64,000 nucleotides of DNA from Pseudomonas helvetica (GCF_039908645.1 NZ_CP150917.1:2801501-2865500), one strand, 5' to 3'; shown: positions 31,192 through 41,638, counted from the stretch's first letter. Notes: generated by a model from the sequence alone, not told the origin. Numbers and translations are program-made.

Positions 31192-34100
31192 GCGCCGGCT
31201 ACGCCGAACTGCACTGCCTGTCGAACTTCAGTTTCCAGCGCGGGGCGTCCAGTGCCCACGAGCTGTTCGAGCGGGCCAAACGTCAGGGTTACCAAGCCCT
31301 GGCGATCACCGACGAGTGCACCCTGGCCGGTATCGTCCGCGCCTGGCAAGCGGCCAAGGCGCTGGAATTGCCGTTGATCATCGGCAGTGAAATGCGCATC
31401 GAGAACGGCCCCAAGCTGGTGTTGCTGGTGGAAAACCTTGAGGGTTATCAGGCCCTGTGTCGGCTGATCACCCATGCCCGACGGCGTACGGAAAAGGGCC
31501 AGTACCGGGTGTTGCGCGAAGACTTCAACGGGCCATTGCCCGGACTGTTGGCGTTGTGGGTGCCAGATGCCGTTGACGCACTGGAACACGGCGCCTGGCT
31601 GAAAGGTATTTTCGGCGAGCGGCTGTGGCTGGCGGTCGAGCTGCATTGCGGGCAGAACGACGCCCGGCGTCTGGCTGATTGGCAGGCCCTGGCTGCCCGC
31701 TTGCAGATTCCGGTGGTGGCCAGCGGCGATGTGCACATGCATGCCCGTGGTCGGCGTGCATTGCAGGACACCATGACGGCGATTCGTCTGCATGTGCGGG
31801 TCGCCGACGCCGGGCAGCGCTTGCATCCCAATGGCGAACGGCACTTGCGCAGCCTTGAGGCGTTGCGTGAACTGTACCCAGCGTCGCTGCTTGAAGAAAC
31901 GCTGATCATTGCCCGACGTTGTACTTTCGACCTCGGCCAGTTGCGCTACCAATACCCGCGTGAGCTGGTGCCTGAAGGGCAGACCCCGACTTCCTGGCTA
32001 CGTCGGTTGACCGAACAGGGCCTGAGCAGACGTTGGCCTGAAGGGCCGGACAGCACGGTCATGGCGCTGATCGAAAAGGAGCTGAAGCTGATCGCCGAGC
32101 TCGGTTACGAGAGTTACTTCCTCACCGTCGAAGACATCGTCAGCTTCGCCCGCAGCCAGCGCATTCTGTGTCAGGGGCGCGGTTCGGCCGCCAACTCGGC
32201 GGTGTGTTACGCGCTGGGAATCACTGAAATCGACCCGAGCCGGACGAGCATGCTGTTCGAGCGGTTCCTCTCCAAAGAGCGCAACGAGCCACCGGACATC
32301 GACGTCGATTTCGAGCACGAGCGCCGCGAAGAAGTCTTGCAGTACGTGTTCCAGCGTTACGGCAGGACGCGGGCCGCACTGACGGCGGTGGTCAGCACTT
32401 ACCACGGTGCCGGTGCGATCCGCGACGTGGCCAAGGCCCTCGGTTTGCCGCCGGATCAGGTCAACGCGCTGGCCGATTGCTGTGGCCATTGGAGCGACGA
32501 TGTACCGCCGCTGGAGCGTCTGCGCGAAGGTGGCTTCGACCCGGACAGCCCGGTGTTGCGCCAGGTGCTGAGCTTGACCCGGCAGTTGATCGGCTTCCCC
32601 CGGCACCTGTCCCAGCATCCGGGCGGTTTCGTGATTTCCGAGCAGCCGCTGGACAGCCTGGTGCCGGTGGAAAACGCAGCCATGGCCGAGCGCACGATCA
32701 TCCAGTGGGACAAGGACGACCTGGATATGGTCGGCCTGCTCAAGGTCGACATTCTTGCCCTCGGCATGCTCAGCGCCATTCGCCGCTGCTTTGACCTGCT
32801 GCGCGACCACCGCGGGCGAGACCTGAGCCTGGCCAACATACCGTCCGAGGACCCGCAAACCTACGAGATGATCAGCCGCGCCGACACCATCGGAGTGTTC
32901 CAGATCGAGTCTCGGGCGCAGATGTCGATGTTGCCCCGGCTCAAACCCCAAAACTTCTATGATCTGGTGATCGAAGTGGCCATCGTTCGTCCCGGTCCGA
33001 TCCAGGGCGGGATGGTGCACCCGTACCTGCGGCGACGTAACAAGGAAGAGCCGGAAACCTATCCCTCGGTGCAACTGGAGGCCGTGCTCAAACGCACTCT
33101 CGGCGTGCCGTTGTTTCAGGAGCAGGTCATGCAGATCGCGATTGTGGCCGCCGACTACAGTCCCGGCGAGGCCGATCAGTTGCGCCGTTGCATGGCGGCC
33201 TGGAAGCGCCATGGCGGTCTTGAGCCGCACCAGAAACGCCTTCGCGAAGGCATGCTGAAAAACGGCTACTCGGAGGAGTTCGCCGCGCAGATCTTCGAGC
33301 AGATCAAGGGCTTTGGCAGTTACGGTTTTCCCGAATCCCACGCCGCCAGTTTTGCCTTGCTGACCTACGCCAGCTGCTGGTTGAAATGCCATGAGCCGGC
33401 GGCGTTCGCCTGTGCGCTGATCAACAGCTGGCCGATGGGTTTCTACAGTCCGGACCAGATTCTCCAGGATGCGCGCCGGCATCAGTTGCAGATTCGTCCG
33501 GTGGACGTGGCCGCCAGCAATTGGGATTGCAGCCTCGAGCCGACTGACGGCGAACAACCGGCGATTCGCTTGGGATTGCGCATGATCAAGGGCTTTCGCG
33601 AGGACGATGCGCGCCGCATCGAAGCCGCGCGTTTGCAGGGTGAGTTCATCGACATCGCCGACCTGGGCGAGCGCGCCCGACTCGATGCTCGCGCGCAAGA
33701 ACAACTGGCCGACGCCGGAGCGTTGCGTCGGCTGGCCGGTGATCGCCATCGCGCGCGCTGGGAAGTGGCGGGGGTGCAGAAACAGCTGGGGTTGTTCGCC
33801 GGGTTGCCGAGCCAGAAAGAGCCTTGCGTGGTGTTGCCCAAACCGACCGTGAGCGAAGACCTGCAAGCCGACTACAGCAGCGTCGGCACCACACTCGGCC
33901 CGCATCCGCTGGCGTTGTTGCGCGATGAGTTGCGTGCCCGACGTTGCCGCAGCTCACGGGAATTGCTGGAGGTCGAACATGGGCGCAACGTCAGCGTCGC
34001 CGGCCTGGTCACCGGCCGCCAACGCCCGGGCACGGCCAGTGGCGTGACCTTCGTGACCCTTGAAGATGAGTTCGGCAACATCAACGTCGTGGTCTGGCGC

Positions 34101-34265
34101 GACCTCGCCGAGCGTCAACGCAAAGCACTGATCGGCTCGCAATTGCTCAAGATTGACGGCCGCTGGGAGAAGGTCGGCGAAGTCCGGCACCTGATCGCCG
34201 GACGCTTGAGCGACCTGAGCCCGTTGCTCAACGGCATCAGCGTGCATAGCCGGGATTTTCACTAG
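31188..34265 (+). CDS. dnaE2: error-prone DNA polymerase DnaE2 (ImuC)
   Basis: 1025 residues from ATG 31188, which overlaps the imuB stop; the usual family length. The PHP domain opens with [18 protein letters not shown] and has GDVHMHARG. The polymerase III alpha active-site aspartates lie in [18 protein letters not shown]. The tandem HhH and the OB fold ([20 protein letters not shown]) close the protein. It extends across lesions with ImuB and the clamp. Last gene of the LexA2-controlled operon. Confidence 0.97.
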   Translation: MSAGYAELHCLSNFSFQRGASSAHELFERAKRQGYQALAITDECTLAGIVRAWQAAKALELPLIIGSEMRIENGPKLVLLVENLEGYQALCRLITHARRRTEKGQYRVLREDFNGPLPGLLALWVPDAVDALEHGAWLKGIFGERLWLAVELHCGQNDARRLADWQALAARLQIPVVASGDVHMHARGRRALQDTMTAIRLHVRVADAGQRLHPNGERHLRSLEALRELYPASLLEETLIIARRCTFDLGQLRYQYPRELVPEGQTPTSWLRRLTEQGLSRRWPEGPDSTVMALIEKELKLIAELGYESYFLTVEDIVSFARSQRILCQGRGSAANSAVCYALGITEIDPSRTSMLFERFLSKERNEPPDIDVDFEHERREEVLQYVFQRYGRTRAALTAVVSTYHGAGAIRDVAKALGLPPDQVNALADCCGHWSDDVPPLERLREGGFDPDSPVLRQVLSLTRQLIGFPRHLSQHPGGFVISEQPLDSLVPVENAAMAERTIIQWDKDDLDMVGLLKVDILALGMLSAIRRCFDLLRDHRGRDLSLANIPSEDPQTYEMISRADTIGVFQIESRAQMSMLPRLKPQNFYDLVIEVAIVRPGPIQGGMVHPYLRRRNKEEPETYPSVQLEAVLKRTLGVPLFQEQVMQIAIVAADYSPGEADQLRRCMAAWKRHGGLEPHQKRLREGMLKNGYSEEFAAQIFEQIKGFGSYGFPESHAASFALLTYASCWLKCHEPAAFACALINSWPMGFYSPDQILQDARRHQLQIRPVDVAASNWDCSLEPTDGEQPAIRLGLRMIKGFREDDARRIEAARLQGEFIDIADLGERARLDARAQEQLADAGALRRLAGDRHRARWEVAGVQKQLGLFAGLPSQKEPCVVLPKPTVSEDLQADYSSVGTTLGPHPLALLRDELRARRCRSSRELLEVEHGRNVSVAGLVTGRQRPGTASGVTFVTLEDEFGNINVVVWRDLAERQRKALIGSQLLKIDGRWEKVGEVRHLIAGRLSDLSPLLNGISVHSRDFH

Positions 34266-34462
34266 TCGCCATGATTATTCAAGAAACTGACGCCAGAAAA
34301 TATAATCACTGTCATCAGTAGTGGCGCTTTGGCATAATGGCGCCCGCTGACGTCCTGCACGTCGCTTATCGATTCGAATCCCCATCGCTTTTTCGCCACC
34401 ACAATCCGCAGTGGCGGGTCGCTGTCATGCCGGGATAAACCGTTTTTCAGAAGGAATGCACA
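34266..34462. promoter_or_regulatory. intergenic region before the lipoprotein operon
   Basis: 197 bases between dnaE2 and the CsgG-like gene. It should hold the promoter of the three-gene lipoprotein operon. TTTGGCATAATGG near 34328-34341 contains a reasonable -10 element (CATAAT). No strong terminator is seen after dnaE2. Confidence 0.4.
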
Positions 34463-35143
34463 GTGAGAATGATCTCTCGAATGGTGGTATCAGGGGCAGC
34501 GATTGCCGTATTGGGTGCGATGGCCGGGTGTGCGACCGAAAGCTCCCGGGCATTGCCGGTAGCCAAAGTCGAAAGCGCCAGCCAGGCCTTTGTCGGTGTT
34601 CGAGTGCCGATGGCCGTTGGCAAGTTCGACAACCGTTCGAGCTATATGCGCGGGATCTTCTCCGATGGCGTGGATCGCCTCGGCGGTCAGGCCAAGACCA
34701 TCCTGATCACTCATTTGCAGCAGACCAACCGCTTCAGCGTGCTGGACCGCGACAACATGGGCGAGATCCAGCAGGAAGCATCGATCAAGGGGCAGGCCCA
34801 GCGCCTCAAGGGTGCTGATTTCGTGGTGACCGGCGACGTTACCGAGTTCGGTCGCAAAGAGACCGGCGATCACCAGCTGTTCGGCATTCTTGGCCGTGGC
34901 AAGACCCAGGTGGCATACGCCAAGGTCAATTTGAATATCGTCAATATCAGCACCTCGGAAGTCGTTTATTCGACCCAGGGCGCAGGTGAATACGCCTTGT
35001 CCAACCGTGAAGTCATCGGCTTCGGCGGTACTGCTGCCTACGATTCGACCCTCAACGGCAAGGTGCTCGACCTGGCCATGCGCGAGGCGATCAATCGCCT
35101 GGTGGATGGCATGAACTCGGGTGCATGGAAGCCGGGCAACTGA
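34463..35143 (+). CDS. CsgG-like outer-membrane lipoprotein
   Basis: 226 residues with a lipoprotein signal (VVSGAAIAVLGAMAGCAT, lipobox AMAGC). GTG 34463 is taken as start because AAGGA lies 8 bases upstream; ATG 34469 is a close alternative. The mature domain (VGVRVPMAVGKFDNRSSYMR, LQQTNRFSVLDRDNMGEIQQE, FVVTGDVTEF, GFGGTAAYDSTLNGKVLDLAM) is the CsgG/curli-assembly fold that forms secretion channels or periplasmic rings. No curli genes are present. It heads an operon with DUF4810 and DUF799 lipoproteins, an arrangement also seen in other proteobacteria. Confidence 0.92.
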   Translation: MRMISRMVVSGAAIAVLGAMAGCATESSRALPVAKVESASQAFVGVRVPMAVGKFDNRSSYMRGIFSDGVDRLGGQAKTILITHLQQTNRFSVLDRDNMGEIQQEASIKGQAQRLKGADFVVTGDVTEFGRKETGDHQLFGILGRGKTQVAYAKVNLNIVNISTSEVVYSTQGAGEYALSNREVIGFGGTAAYDSTLNGKVLDLAMREAINRLVDGMNSGAWKPGN

Positions 35144-35173
35144 TCAAGGTCGATGACAAGGAGCGGTACAAGC

Positions 35174-35545
35174 ATGTTCAAACGTTATATGTCGTGGGCG
35201 TTGATGACGTCGATGTTGCTGGTCAGTGGCTTACTGGCCGGATGCAACAGTCCGAAAACCCTTTATCAGTGGGAAGGCTACCAGCCACAGGTTTATGAGT
35301 ATTTCAAAGGCGAAGAGCCCAAGGAAGCTCAGGCCGAAGCGCTGGAGCGCGACCTGCAAAAGATCAAGTCCACCGGCAAGACTCCGCCGCCTGGTTACCA
35401 CGCTCACCTGGGGCTGTTGTACCTGAGCCTGGGCAAGGACGATCAGATGGTGCAGCAGTTCAGAACCGAGAAGACCCTGTTTCCCGAGTCGACACCGTAC
35501 ATGAACTTTCTGCTTAAAAACGCCAAGACCGGAGATGCCCAATGA
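35174..35545 (+). CDS. DUF4810-type lipoprotein
   Basis: 123 residues from ATG 35174 (SD AAGGAG further upstream, GAGCGG nearer). The signal peptide has lipobox LLAGC, then NSPKTLYQWEGYQPQVYEYF, the DUF4810 signature, and HAHLGLLYLSLGKDDQMVQQ, a single TPR-like helical hairpin. It probably forms a complex with the CsgG-like and DUF799 lipoproteins encoded on either side; its stop overlaps the next start (ATGA). Confidence 0.92.
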   Translation: MFKRYMSWALMTSMLLVSGLLAGCNSPKTLYQWEGYQPQVYEYFKGEEPKEAQAEALERDLQKIKSTGKTPPPGYHAHLGLLYLSLGKDDQMVQQFRTEKTLFPESTPYMNFLLKNAKTGDAQ

Positions 35546-36201
35546 TCGCGCGCTCATTGAAACTGATGGCCGGCTTGCTGGCCCTGGCCGTCCTCGGCGG
35601 TTGCGTCAGCCCCAAGACCGTGGACTACTCGGCTTACAAGCAAAGCCGTCCAAAAACCATTCTGGTGCTGCCGCCGCTGAACAACTCGCCGGACGTCAAG
35701 GCGTCCTACAGCATGCTCTCGCAGGTTACGTACCCGCTGGCTGAAGCCGGTTACTACGTGCTGCCGATCGCGCTGGTCGACGAGACGTTCCACCAGAACG
35801 GCCTGACCACGCCGGCGGACATCCACCAGGCGCCGGCCAACAAACTGCAAGAAATCTTCGGTGCCGATGCCGCGCTTTACATTACCGTGACTGACTACGG
35901 CACTCGCTACATGGTGATCTCCAGTGCAACCGTGGTTACCGCCAGCGCGAAACTGGTGGACCTCAAGACGGGCACGACCTTGTGGACCGGCTCGGCCAGC
36001 GCGTCGAGCGAAGAGGGCAACAACAACAGTGGAGGCGGTTTGTTGGGTGCGCTGATCACCGCAGCGGTCAAGCAGGTCATCAACAGCTCCACCGACGCCG
36101 GTCACCCGATTGCCGGTATCACCAGCGCACGACTGCTGTCGGCGGGACACCCGGCGGGCTTGCTGTACGGGCCGCGGTCGCCGATGTACGGCACCGACTG
36201 A
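35542..36201 (+). CDS. DUF799 (GNA1162-like) lipoprotein
   Basis: 219 residues with lipobox LGGC and the DUF799 pattern (PKTILVLPPLNNSPDVKASY, PLAEAGYYVLPIALVDETF, GADAALYITVTDYGTRYMV, LVDLKTGTTLWTGSASASSE). The meningococcal member GNA1162 has a TolB-like N-terminal fold. A Gly/Asn/Ser-rich loop (GNNNSGGGLLG) interrupts the second half. Start overlaps the DUF4810 stop by four bases. Probably an outer-membrane anchored assembly with its two neighbours. Confidence 0.92.
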   Translation: MIARSLKLMAGLLALAVLGGCVSPKTVDYSAYKQSRPKTILVLPPLNNSPDVKASYSMLSQVTYPLAEAGYYVLPIALVDETFHQNGLTTPADIHQAPANKLQEIFGADAALYITVTDYGTRYMVISSATVVTASAKLVDLKTGTTLWTGSASASSEEGNNNSGGGLLGALITAAVKQVINSSTDAGHPIAGITSARLLSAGHPAGLLYGPRSPMYGTD

Positions 36202-36409
36202 AATTCCGGTTGCCGACATGCGGTGCTCAACACAGCGGCGGGCACGAGACTATTCTGGTGGGTGAGGGCGCTGACAATATCGACACGTCCGACCAACGGT
36301 CACCGCTGGTCTGATTGATAGTCGACAGCGACCACCGAGCGAGGCCATTCTGATAACTGGCGAGCGCACGCAATGGCGTTCGCCTCCGATCAACAAACGG
36401 AGGTGTTCC
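36202..36409. other. intergenic stretch without a recognised gene
   Basis: 208 bases. Right end holds the promoter and a strong GGAGG Shine-Dalgarno of the YdcH gene. I did not find a clear terminator for the lipoprotein operon. Confidence 0.4.
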
Positions 36410-36649
36410 ATGCCGGTTAATCATGACCTGTATCAGGACCTGAGCTGCTCAAAGGAAGTCATTCAGCAAAAGCGCGCCAATGATCCTCACCTGAACGCGC
36501 TGCTGGACAAATATTCGGATATCGACAAGCGTGTCCTGGAGGCAGAAGCCCAGGCTCTGGCAGATGACGAATTGAGGAAGCTCAAGGCAAAGCGCCTTTC
36601 AATCAAAGACGAAATATCCCGGAGTTTGAACGGTTCTGTCAGAACGTGA
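36410..36649 (+). CDS. YdcH-family (DUF465) small protein
   Basis: 79 residues, entirely helical and charged: NHDLYQDLSCSKEVIQQKRA, then DPHLNALLDKYSDIDKRVLE and LKAKRLSIKDEISRSL. This is the DUF465 two-helix pattern of YdcH (E. coli) proteins. GGAGG precedes the ATG by 8 bases. The function of the family is unknown. It is monocistronic with a hairpin just downstream. Confidence 0.9.
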   Translation: MPVNHDLYQDLSCSKEVIQQKRANDPHLNALLDKYSDIDKRVLEAEAQALADDELRKLKAKRLSIKDEISRSLNGSVRT

Positions 36650-36656
36650 CCACCGT

Positions 36657-36683
36657 GGGGGGCGCGGTGTCGCCCCCTTGTTT
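36657..36683 (+). terminator. terminator after the YdcH gene
   Basis: GGGGGCG (36658-36664) pairs with CGCCCCC (36671-36677), followed by TTGTTT. Confidence 0.75.
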
Positions 36684-36727
36684 GGCAGCCCGCTTGCAAG
36701 CGTTGATTCAACATTGAGTGTTGCGTA

Positions 36728-37891
36728 TCAGGCGATTGCCCCTGTCTGGGCCGGGATCGTCTGTTGCGCCATGTCGCGCAAGGCCAGCATCGAGGCTGCC
36801 GATTCGTGCTCGATACGCCGCTTGAGCAGCAGTCGATTGGCCAGGCGCATCAGTCGTCCGCTGAAGCGGTATTCCAGGGTGCGAACGAAGCGCGTGCTGC
36901 CACCCTCGCTGGCGCATTCATAAGTCAGCAGCAGCTCCAGACCATGATCACCCTGAGCGCGAGCGCTCCAGCGTCGCCCCGGCAAATACTCCTCGACCTC
37001 CCAGCTCAGATGCCCGGCTCGTCCACCCGCATGAATGTCCTCTTCAAAACGTGCCCCCGCGTGCAGCGGTCCTGGCGGGCCGTCGACTTTCAGCGATGAC
37101 GGGTGCCACTCAGGCCAACGCGTCGCGGTGCTGGCGTAGGCAAGCACCGAGATCGGGTCGCGCCCGATGTCGATCCGGTGTTGCAGGCGGGTCATGGGCG
37201 CTCGTCTCGTTTGAAGGTGCGAATGATCGGGTTCAGCCTCCCAATACAGCGTGCCAAACAGGTAGTCCATTAGCGGGAAAACGATATTGAAATTGCGCTC
37301 CTGCATCAGCTCGCGACGGTGATGCAGTGCGTGTAGGCGGCGCATCTGGCGAATCCACGGCAGGCGGGTGACGGGATTGCCCGGCGGCAGATGTTCGCAG
37401 GCGTGAAACACCTCGTAGGCCAGATAGCCAAGGATCATGCAGCCTGCGAACAGTCCGGCGATGTTGCCATTGAGATGTTTGAGCAGCCACCAGGCGGGCA
37501 GGGTGATCGCCAGGCTGTGCAGCACAATCAGCCACGCCGGAAACAGAATCACCCGCCAGTCGCGCGCAGAATCGTAGGTCATGTAGCCGGGGGCGAAAAA
37601 ACTGTGGTGATCGCCTGCGTGTCGGGCATAGAACAACCGCGCAAAAGCCTTTTTGTGATGGCCCAGGTGGCGGTGCACCACGTAGACCGCGAAATTGAAA
37701 AACAACAGCGTCAGCGGCACCGCCAGCCACTCCAGCGGTTGCACCTGGTGCACGGTGCTCCAGAACAGCGTGATGCCCAGCACACCGAAGGCCAATACAA
37801 AACCGCCGTGCAGCCACGGGTTGTAGAGCCGATGAATATCGGCCCGGTAACGGGCACGAAACGCCTGCGTGGTTTGCCTCACCGCGATCAC
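36728..37891 (-). CDS. sterol desaturase/fatty-acid hydroxylase fused to an SRPBCC domain
   Basis: 387 residues, starting GTG 37891. The N-terminal 215 residues are a membrane di-iron hydroxylase with the histidine boxes HRHLGHHKK, HAGDHHSFF, FHACEH and HALHHRRE and four hydrophobic segments. From about residue 235 a second domain begins (RIDIGRDPISVLAYASTATR, then WPEWHP, and a long beta-grasp to the end) of the SRPBCC lipid-binding type. The fusion suggests that the SRPBCC half binds or presents the substrate lipid. The substrate is not known. No clear Shine-Dalgarno precedes the start. Confidence 0.85.
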   Translation of the reverse strand: MIAVRQTTQAFRARYRADIHRLYNPWLHGGFVLAFGVLGITLFWSTVHQVQPLEWLAVPLTLLFFNFAVYVVHRHLGHHKKAFARLFYARHAGDHHSFFAPGYMTYDSARDWRVILFPAWLIVLHSLAITLPAWWLLKHLNGNIAGLFAGCMILGYLAYEVFHACEHLPPGNPVTRLPWIRQMRRLHALHHRRELMQERNFNIVFPLMDYLFGTLYWEAEPDHSHLQTRRAPMTRLQHRIDIGRDPISVLAYASTATRWPEWHPSSLKVDGPPGPLHAGARFEEDIHAGGRAGHLSWEVEEYLPGRRWSARAQGDHGLELLLTYECASEGGSTRFVRTLEYRFSGRLMRLANRLLLKRRIEHESAASMLALRDMAQQTIPAQTGAIA

Positions 37892-37994
37892 CTGTTGTCG
37901 TTGTTATTAACAAAAGACTAGTCGCGGAGAAATTATTCAGCCAATGGATGTCGGGAATGAGTGGGTATTCACGCCGAACGGGTATGGATTTTGC

Positions 37995-38858
37995 TCAGAT
38001 CAACGGATCCCAGCGCTGCGACCAGTCGCTGTCGGTCTTGACCAGTTCGCGCAACAACTCGAAGGCCTGTTGCAGCACCGCCGAGTCGCGATCCCGCGAA
38101 TACACCAGATAGGTCGGGTAACTGAATTCCGGGGCTTTGGGCACCCGTTCCAGCACGCCGCTGTCGAGGTAGGTCTGAACCACCCGAGTGCGGAAATAAC
38201 CGGTGCCACCGTTCTGCAGGATGTATTGCAGCGCCAGCGGGCCGAGATTGAAGCTCACCGCGGCTTTGGCCTTGTCCGGCAGCGCCGCGTCGTGCTGGCG
38301 CCGGAACTCCTTGCCCCAGTCGATATAGACGTAGGGTTCGGGTCTGGACGGCAGGCGCACCAGAATGAGTTTCTCCTCAAGCAGTTGCTCCACTTGCAGC
38401 TGTGGCCAGTACTCGGGTTGAAACACCAGCGCGGCATCCAGCACGCCCAATTCCAGCTGGCGCAGCAGGTTTTCGCCGTCGCGGATTTCTGTGCGCAAGG
38501 CGTGGCTGGGGATCTTCTCACGCAGTTCGCGGGCCCAACTGAGCATCAATGGGTTGCACAAACTGACCTCGCCGCCGATGTGCAGCACATTGCGGTAGCC
38601 TTCCGGCAACGGCAAATCCCGGCGCGCGGCTTCCCACGTCTGTACCAGCTGATTGGCGTACACCACGAAGGCTTCACCGTCTGCGGTCAGGCGAGCGCCA
38701 GCGCGGTTGCGCACGAACAAGGTGCTGGCGAGCTGGCTTTCGAGCTTCTGTACCCGAGCGGTGATCGCGGTCTGGGTGACGTGCAGCTTATCGGCGGCGG
38801 CCGCAAGACTGCCGCAGCGAACGATTTCCAGAAAGGTACGGGCGAGATCGATGTCCAT
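37995..38858 (-). CDS. LysR-family regulator
   Basis: 287 residues from ATG 38858 (MDIDLARTFLEIVRCGSLAA), the canonical LysR start; the frame is open upstream to 39116 but that part overlaps the divergent gene. The helix-turn-helix is AAADKLHVTQTAITARVQKL. The ligand domain has GGEVSLCNPLMLSWARELRE. It is divergent from the GH63 glucosidase gene at 38998, with 139 bases between, so it may control that gene. Confidence 0.93.
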   Translation of the reverse strand: MDIDLARTFLEIVRCGSLAAAADKLHVTQTAITARVQKLESQLASTLFVRNRAGARLTADGEAFVVYANQLVQTWEAARRDLPLPEGYRNVLHIGGEVSLCNPLMLSWARELREKIPSHALRTEIRDGENLLRQLELGVLDAALVFQPEYWPQLQVEQLLEEKLILVRLPSRPEPYVYIDWGKEFRRQHDAALPDKAKAAVSFNLGPLALQYILQNGGTGYFRTRVVQTYLDSGVLERVPKAPEFSYPTYLVYSRDRDSAVLQQAFELLRELVKTDSDWSQRWDPLI

Positions 38859-38997
38859 AAGCAGTCGCTGAGGTGAAGAGCCCCGCAGTGTAGAGCAAGC
38901 GCGCCTGAACTCGAACTGAATGAGCAGGAAGCGGCATGCACGGGGGCGAATCCTCGCTCTACACTGCAAACCATCCCGGACAACAACGGACGTTCCC

Positions 38998-41622
38998 ATG
39001 ACAGCGCAGTCGGCCACGAACATTCTCGACACCGTCGAAGGCCAACGTCTGGTTGGTGATGAGGCGGAGTGCTGGCGTGAGTGGGGCCCGTATTTGAGTG
39101 AACGGCAATGGGGCACCGTGCGCGAGGACTACAGCGCCGATGGCGATGCCTGGACCTATTTCCCGCATGAGCACGCCCGCAGCCGGGCCTATCGTTGGGG
39201 CGAGGACGGATTGGCCGGGTTCTGCGACCGGGCCCAGCACTGGTGCATCGGGTTGGGGCTATGGAACGAGCGCGACCCGATTCTCAAGGAGCGCCTGTTT
39301 GGTCTGAACAATGCCGAAGGCAATCACGGCGAGGACGTCAAAGAGCTGTATTTTTATGTCGATGGCGTGCCGAGCCATGCCTACATGCGCATGCTCTACA
39401 AATACCCGCAAGCTATGTTTCCCTATGCCGATCTGGTGGCTGAAAACGCTCGTCGCGGCCTTTGCGATACCGAGTATGAAATCCTCGATACCGGGGTGTT
39501 CGAGGACGACCGCTACTTCGACGTAACGGTGGAATACGCCAAGAACAGCCCGGACGATCTGTTGATGCGGGTCACCGTGCACAACCGTTCGGATCTGCCG
39601 GCGCGCCTGCGAGTCTTGCCCCAGGTGTGGGCGCGCAATACCTGGAGTTGGGGCGGTGACCGACACATGCCCAGTCTGACGCTGACCGGTGATTCGGTCC
39701 TGGCGCAGCACCCGATGCTCGCGGACCGGCAACTCAGTGCCTGGGGCGAGGAGGGCTGTGAGTGGCTGTTCTGCGACAACCATACCAATCATCCGAAACT
39801 CGACGGTGTGCCCGCCAACGGCCCGTTCAAGGATGGCATCAACGATTATCTGGTCGACGGTGTGGCGGGGGCGATTCGGCGTGACGCCGGTACTCGGGTC
39901 GCGGCGCATTTTGTTCTCGAACTGGACGGGCTGGCGCGCAAATGCATCTACCTGCGCTTTGCGCCGACCGTCGCGCCCAAGATCAACGCCAAGGTGCTGT
40001 TCGAACGCCGCCGCTTGGAGGCCGATGACTATTACGCGGTGCTGCAAGCACAGATGACGGACCCGGACGCACGTAACGTTCAGCGTCAGGCGCTGGCCGG
40101 GTTGCTCTGGTCCAAGCAGCTGTATTACTTCGACGTCAATCGCTGGCTCGACGGCGACCCCGGACAGCCCTCGCCACCGCCCGGACGGCTGAACATCCGC
40201 AACACCCATTGGCGGCATTTGTCGAACTCCGACATCGTTTCCATGCCCGATACCTGGGAATATCCGTGGTACGCCTCGTGGGACCTGGGCTTTCAGGCCG
40301 TTGCTTACGCGTTGATCGATCCGGGTTTTGCCAAGCATCAACTGCTGCTGTTGGTCAAAGACCGCTTCATGCACCCCAACGGCCAACTGCCGGCCTACGA
40401 ATGGCGTTTCGACGATGCCAACCCGCCGGTGCATGCCTGGGCCAGTTGGCGGGTGTATCAGCGTGACAAGGCCTTGACCGGCGTCGGCGATATGGATTTT
40501 CTCGAGCGGATTTTCCACAAGCTGCTGCTGAATTTTTCCTGGTGGGTCAACCGCAAGGATGCCGAAGGTCGAAACCTGTTCCAGGGCGGGTTTCTCGGGC
40601 TGGACAACATTGCGCTGTTTGACCGTTCGGCCGCGTTACCACCCGGTTTTCACCTGGATCAGGCCGACGGCACGGCATGGGTGGCGGCGTATGCGCTGGA
40701 CTTGATGCGGATTGCCCTGGAACTGGCCAAGCGCAATCCGGTGTACGTCGACATCGCGGTGAAGTTCTTCGAGCACTTCCTCTATATCGCTGGCGCCATC
40801 AACCGCGTGGACGATGCCGCGGAAGGGTTGTGGGATGAGCAGGATCAGTTTTTCTACGATGTGCTGCACCGCCCGGATGGCGTCAGCGAACCGCTGCGCC
40901 TGCGCTCCATCGTTGGCTTGATGCCACTGTTTGCGGTGCAGGTGCTGGAACAGCATGAGCACGAGGGGTTGCCGGGCTTGCGTGAACGTTTATTGGGCTT
41001 CCTGCATCATCGGCCGGACCTGGCAAGTCTGATTTCACGCTGGACCGAGCCTGGAAAAGGCAATCGGATCCTGCTCGCGCTGTTGCGTGGCGAGCGCACC
41101 AAAAACCTGCTCAAGCGCATGCTCGATGAGGCCGAGTTCCTCTCCGAATTCGGCGTTCGCTCCTTGTCCAAAGCCTTCGCCGAGCATCCGTTTCGCATGC
41201 AGATCAATGGCAATAAACTGTGTGCCGACTATGAACCGGCGGAATCCGGTTCGCGGCTGTACGGCGGCAATTCCAACTGGCGCGGGCCGTTGTGGATGCC
41301 GATCAACTACCTGCTGATCGAGTCGTTGCGTGAGTTTCATCGCTACTACGGCGAAAATTTTTCGGTCGAATACCCCAGCGGCTCAGGCTATCTGGCATCG
41401 CTTGCCCAGGTAGCCGACAGTTTGAGCCAGCGTCTGACCCGACTGTTCTTGCGGGATGAAAACGGTAGCCGACCGTCGATGGTCGGCTACGCGCAGCTCC
41501 AGGCCGACCCGTTGAGCTGCGACCTGGTGCTATTTCACGAGTATTTCCACGGCGAAACCGGCCGCGGCTTGGGTGCCAGCCATCAAACCGGCTGGAGCGC
41601 GCTGGTCGCGTTGTTGCTCTGA
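38998..41622 (+). CDS. GH63-type glucosidase (MGH1-like)
   Basis: 874 residues from ATG 38998 (MTAQSATNILDTVEGQRLVG). The (alpha/alpha)6 barrel region is in the second half: NSDIVSMPDTWEYPWYASWD, WWVNRKDAEGRNLFQGGFLG, LYGGNSNWRGPLWMPINYLL and YFHGETGRGLGASHQTGW. This is the pattern of GH63 mannosyl-oligosaccharide-glucosidase relatives that bacteria use on glucosylglycerate or short glucans. The N-terminal half is the beta-sandwich domain. No signal peptide, so cytoplasmic. Its divergent LysR gene may regulate it. Confidence 0.9.
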   Translation: MTAQSATNILDTVEGQRLVGDEAECWREWGPYLSERQWGTVREDYSADGDAWTYFPHEHARSRAYRWGEDGLAGFCDRAQHWCIGLGLWNERDPILKERLFGLNNAEGNHGEDVKELYFYVDGVPSHAYMRMLYKYPQAMFPYADLVAENARRGLCDTEYEILDTGVFEDDRYFDVTVEYAKNSPDDLLMRVTVHNRSDLPARLRVLPQVWARNTWSWGGDRHMPSLTLTGDSVLAQHPMLADRQLSAWGEEGCEWLFCDNHTNHPKLDGVPANGPFKDGINDYLVDGVAGAIRRDAGTRVAAHFVLELDGLARKCIYLRFAPTVAPKINAKVLFERRRLEADDYYAVLQAQMTDPDARNVQRQALAGLLWSKQLYYFDVNRWLDGDPGQPSPPPGRLNIRNTHWRHLSNSDIVSMPDTWEYPWYASWDLGFQAVAYALIDPGFAKHQLLLLVKDRFMHPNGQLPAYEWRFDDANPPVHAWASWRVYQRDKALTGVGDMDFLERIFHKLLLNFSWWVNRKDAEGRNLFQGGFLGLDNIALFDRSAALPPGFHLDQADGTAWVAAYALDLMRIALELAKRNPVYVDIAVKFFEHFLYIAGAINRVDDAAEGLWDEQDQFFYDVLHRPDGVSEPLRLRSIVGLMPLFAVQVLEQHEHEGLPGLRERLLGFLHHRPDLASLISRWTEPGKGNRILLALLRGERTKNLLKRMLDEAEFLSEFGVRSLSKAFAEHPFRMQINGNKLCADYEPAESGSRLYGGNSNWRGPLWMPINYLLIESLREFHRYYGENFSVEYPSGSGYLASLAQVADSLSQRLTRLFLRDENGSRPSMVGYAQLQADPLSCDLVLFHEYFHGETGRGLGASHQTGWSALVALLL

Positions 41623-41638
41623 ACGCCAGGCAATTTCC

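Noticed and set aside
31998..33905. A 635-codon open frame antisense to dnaE2
   Set aside because: Same GC-bias effect. No start site signals or protein family features, while dnaE2 is certain.
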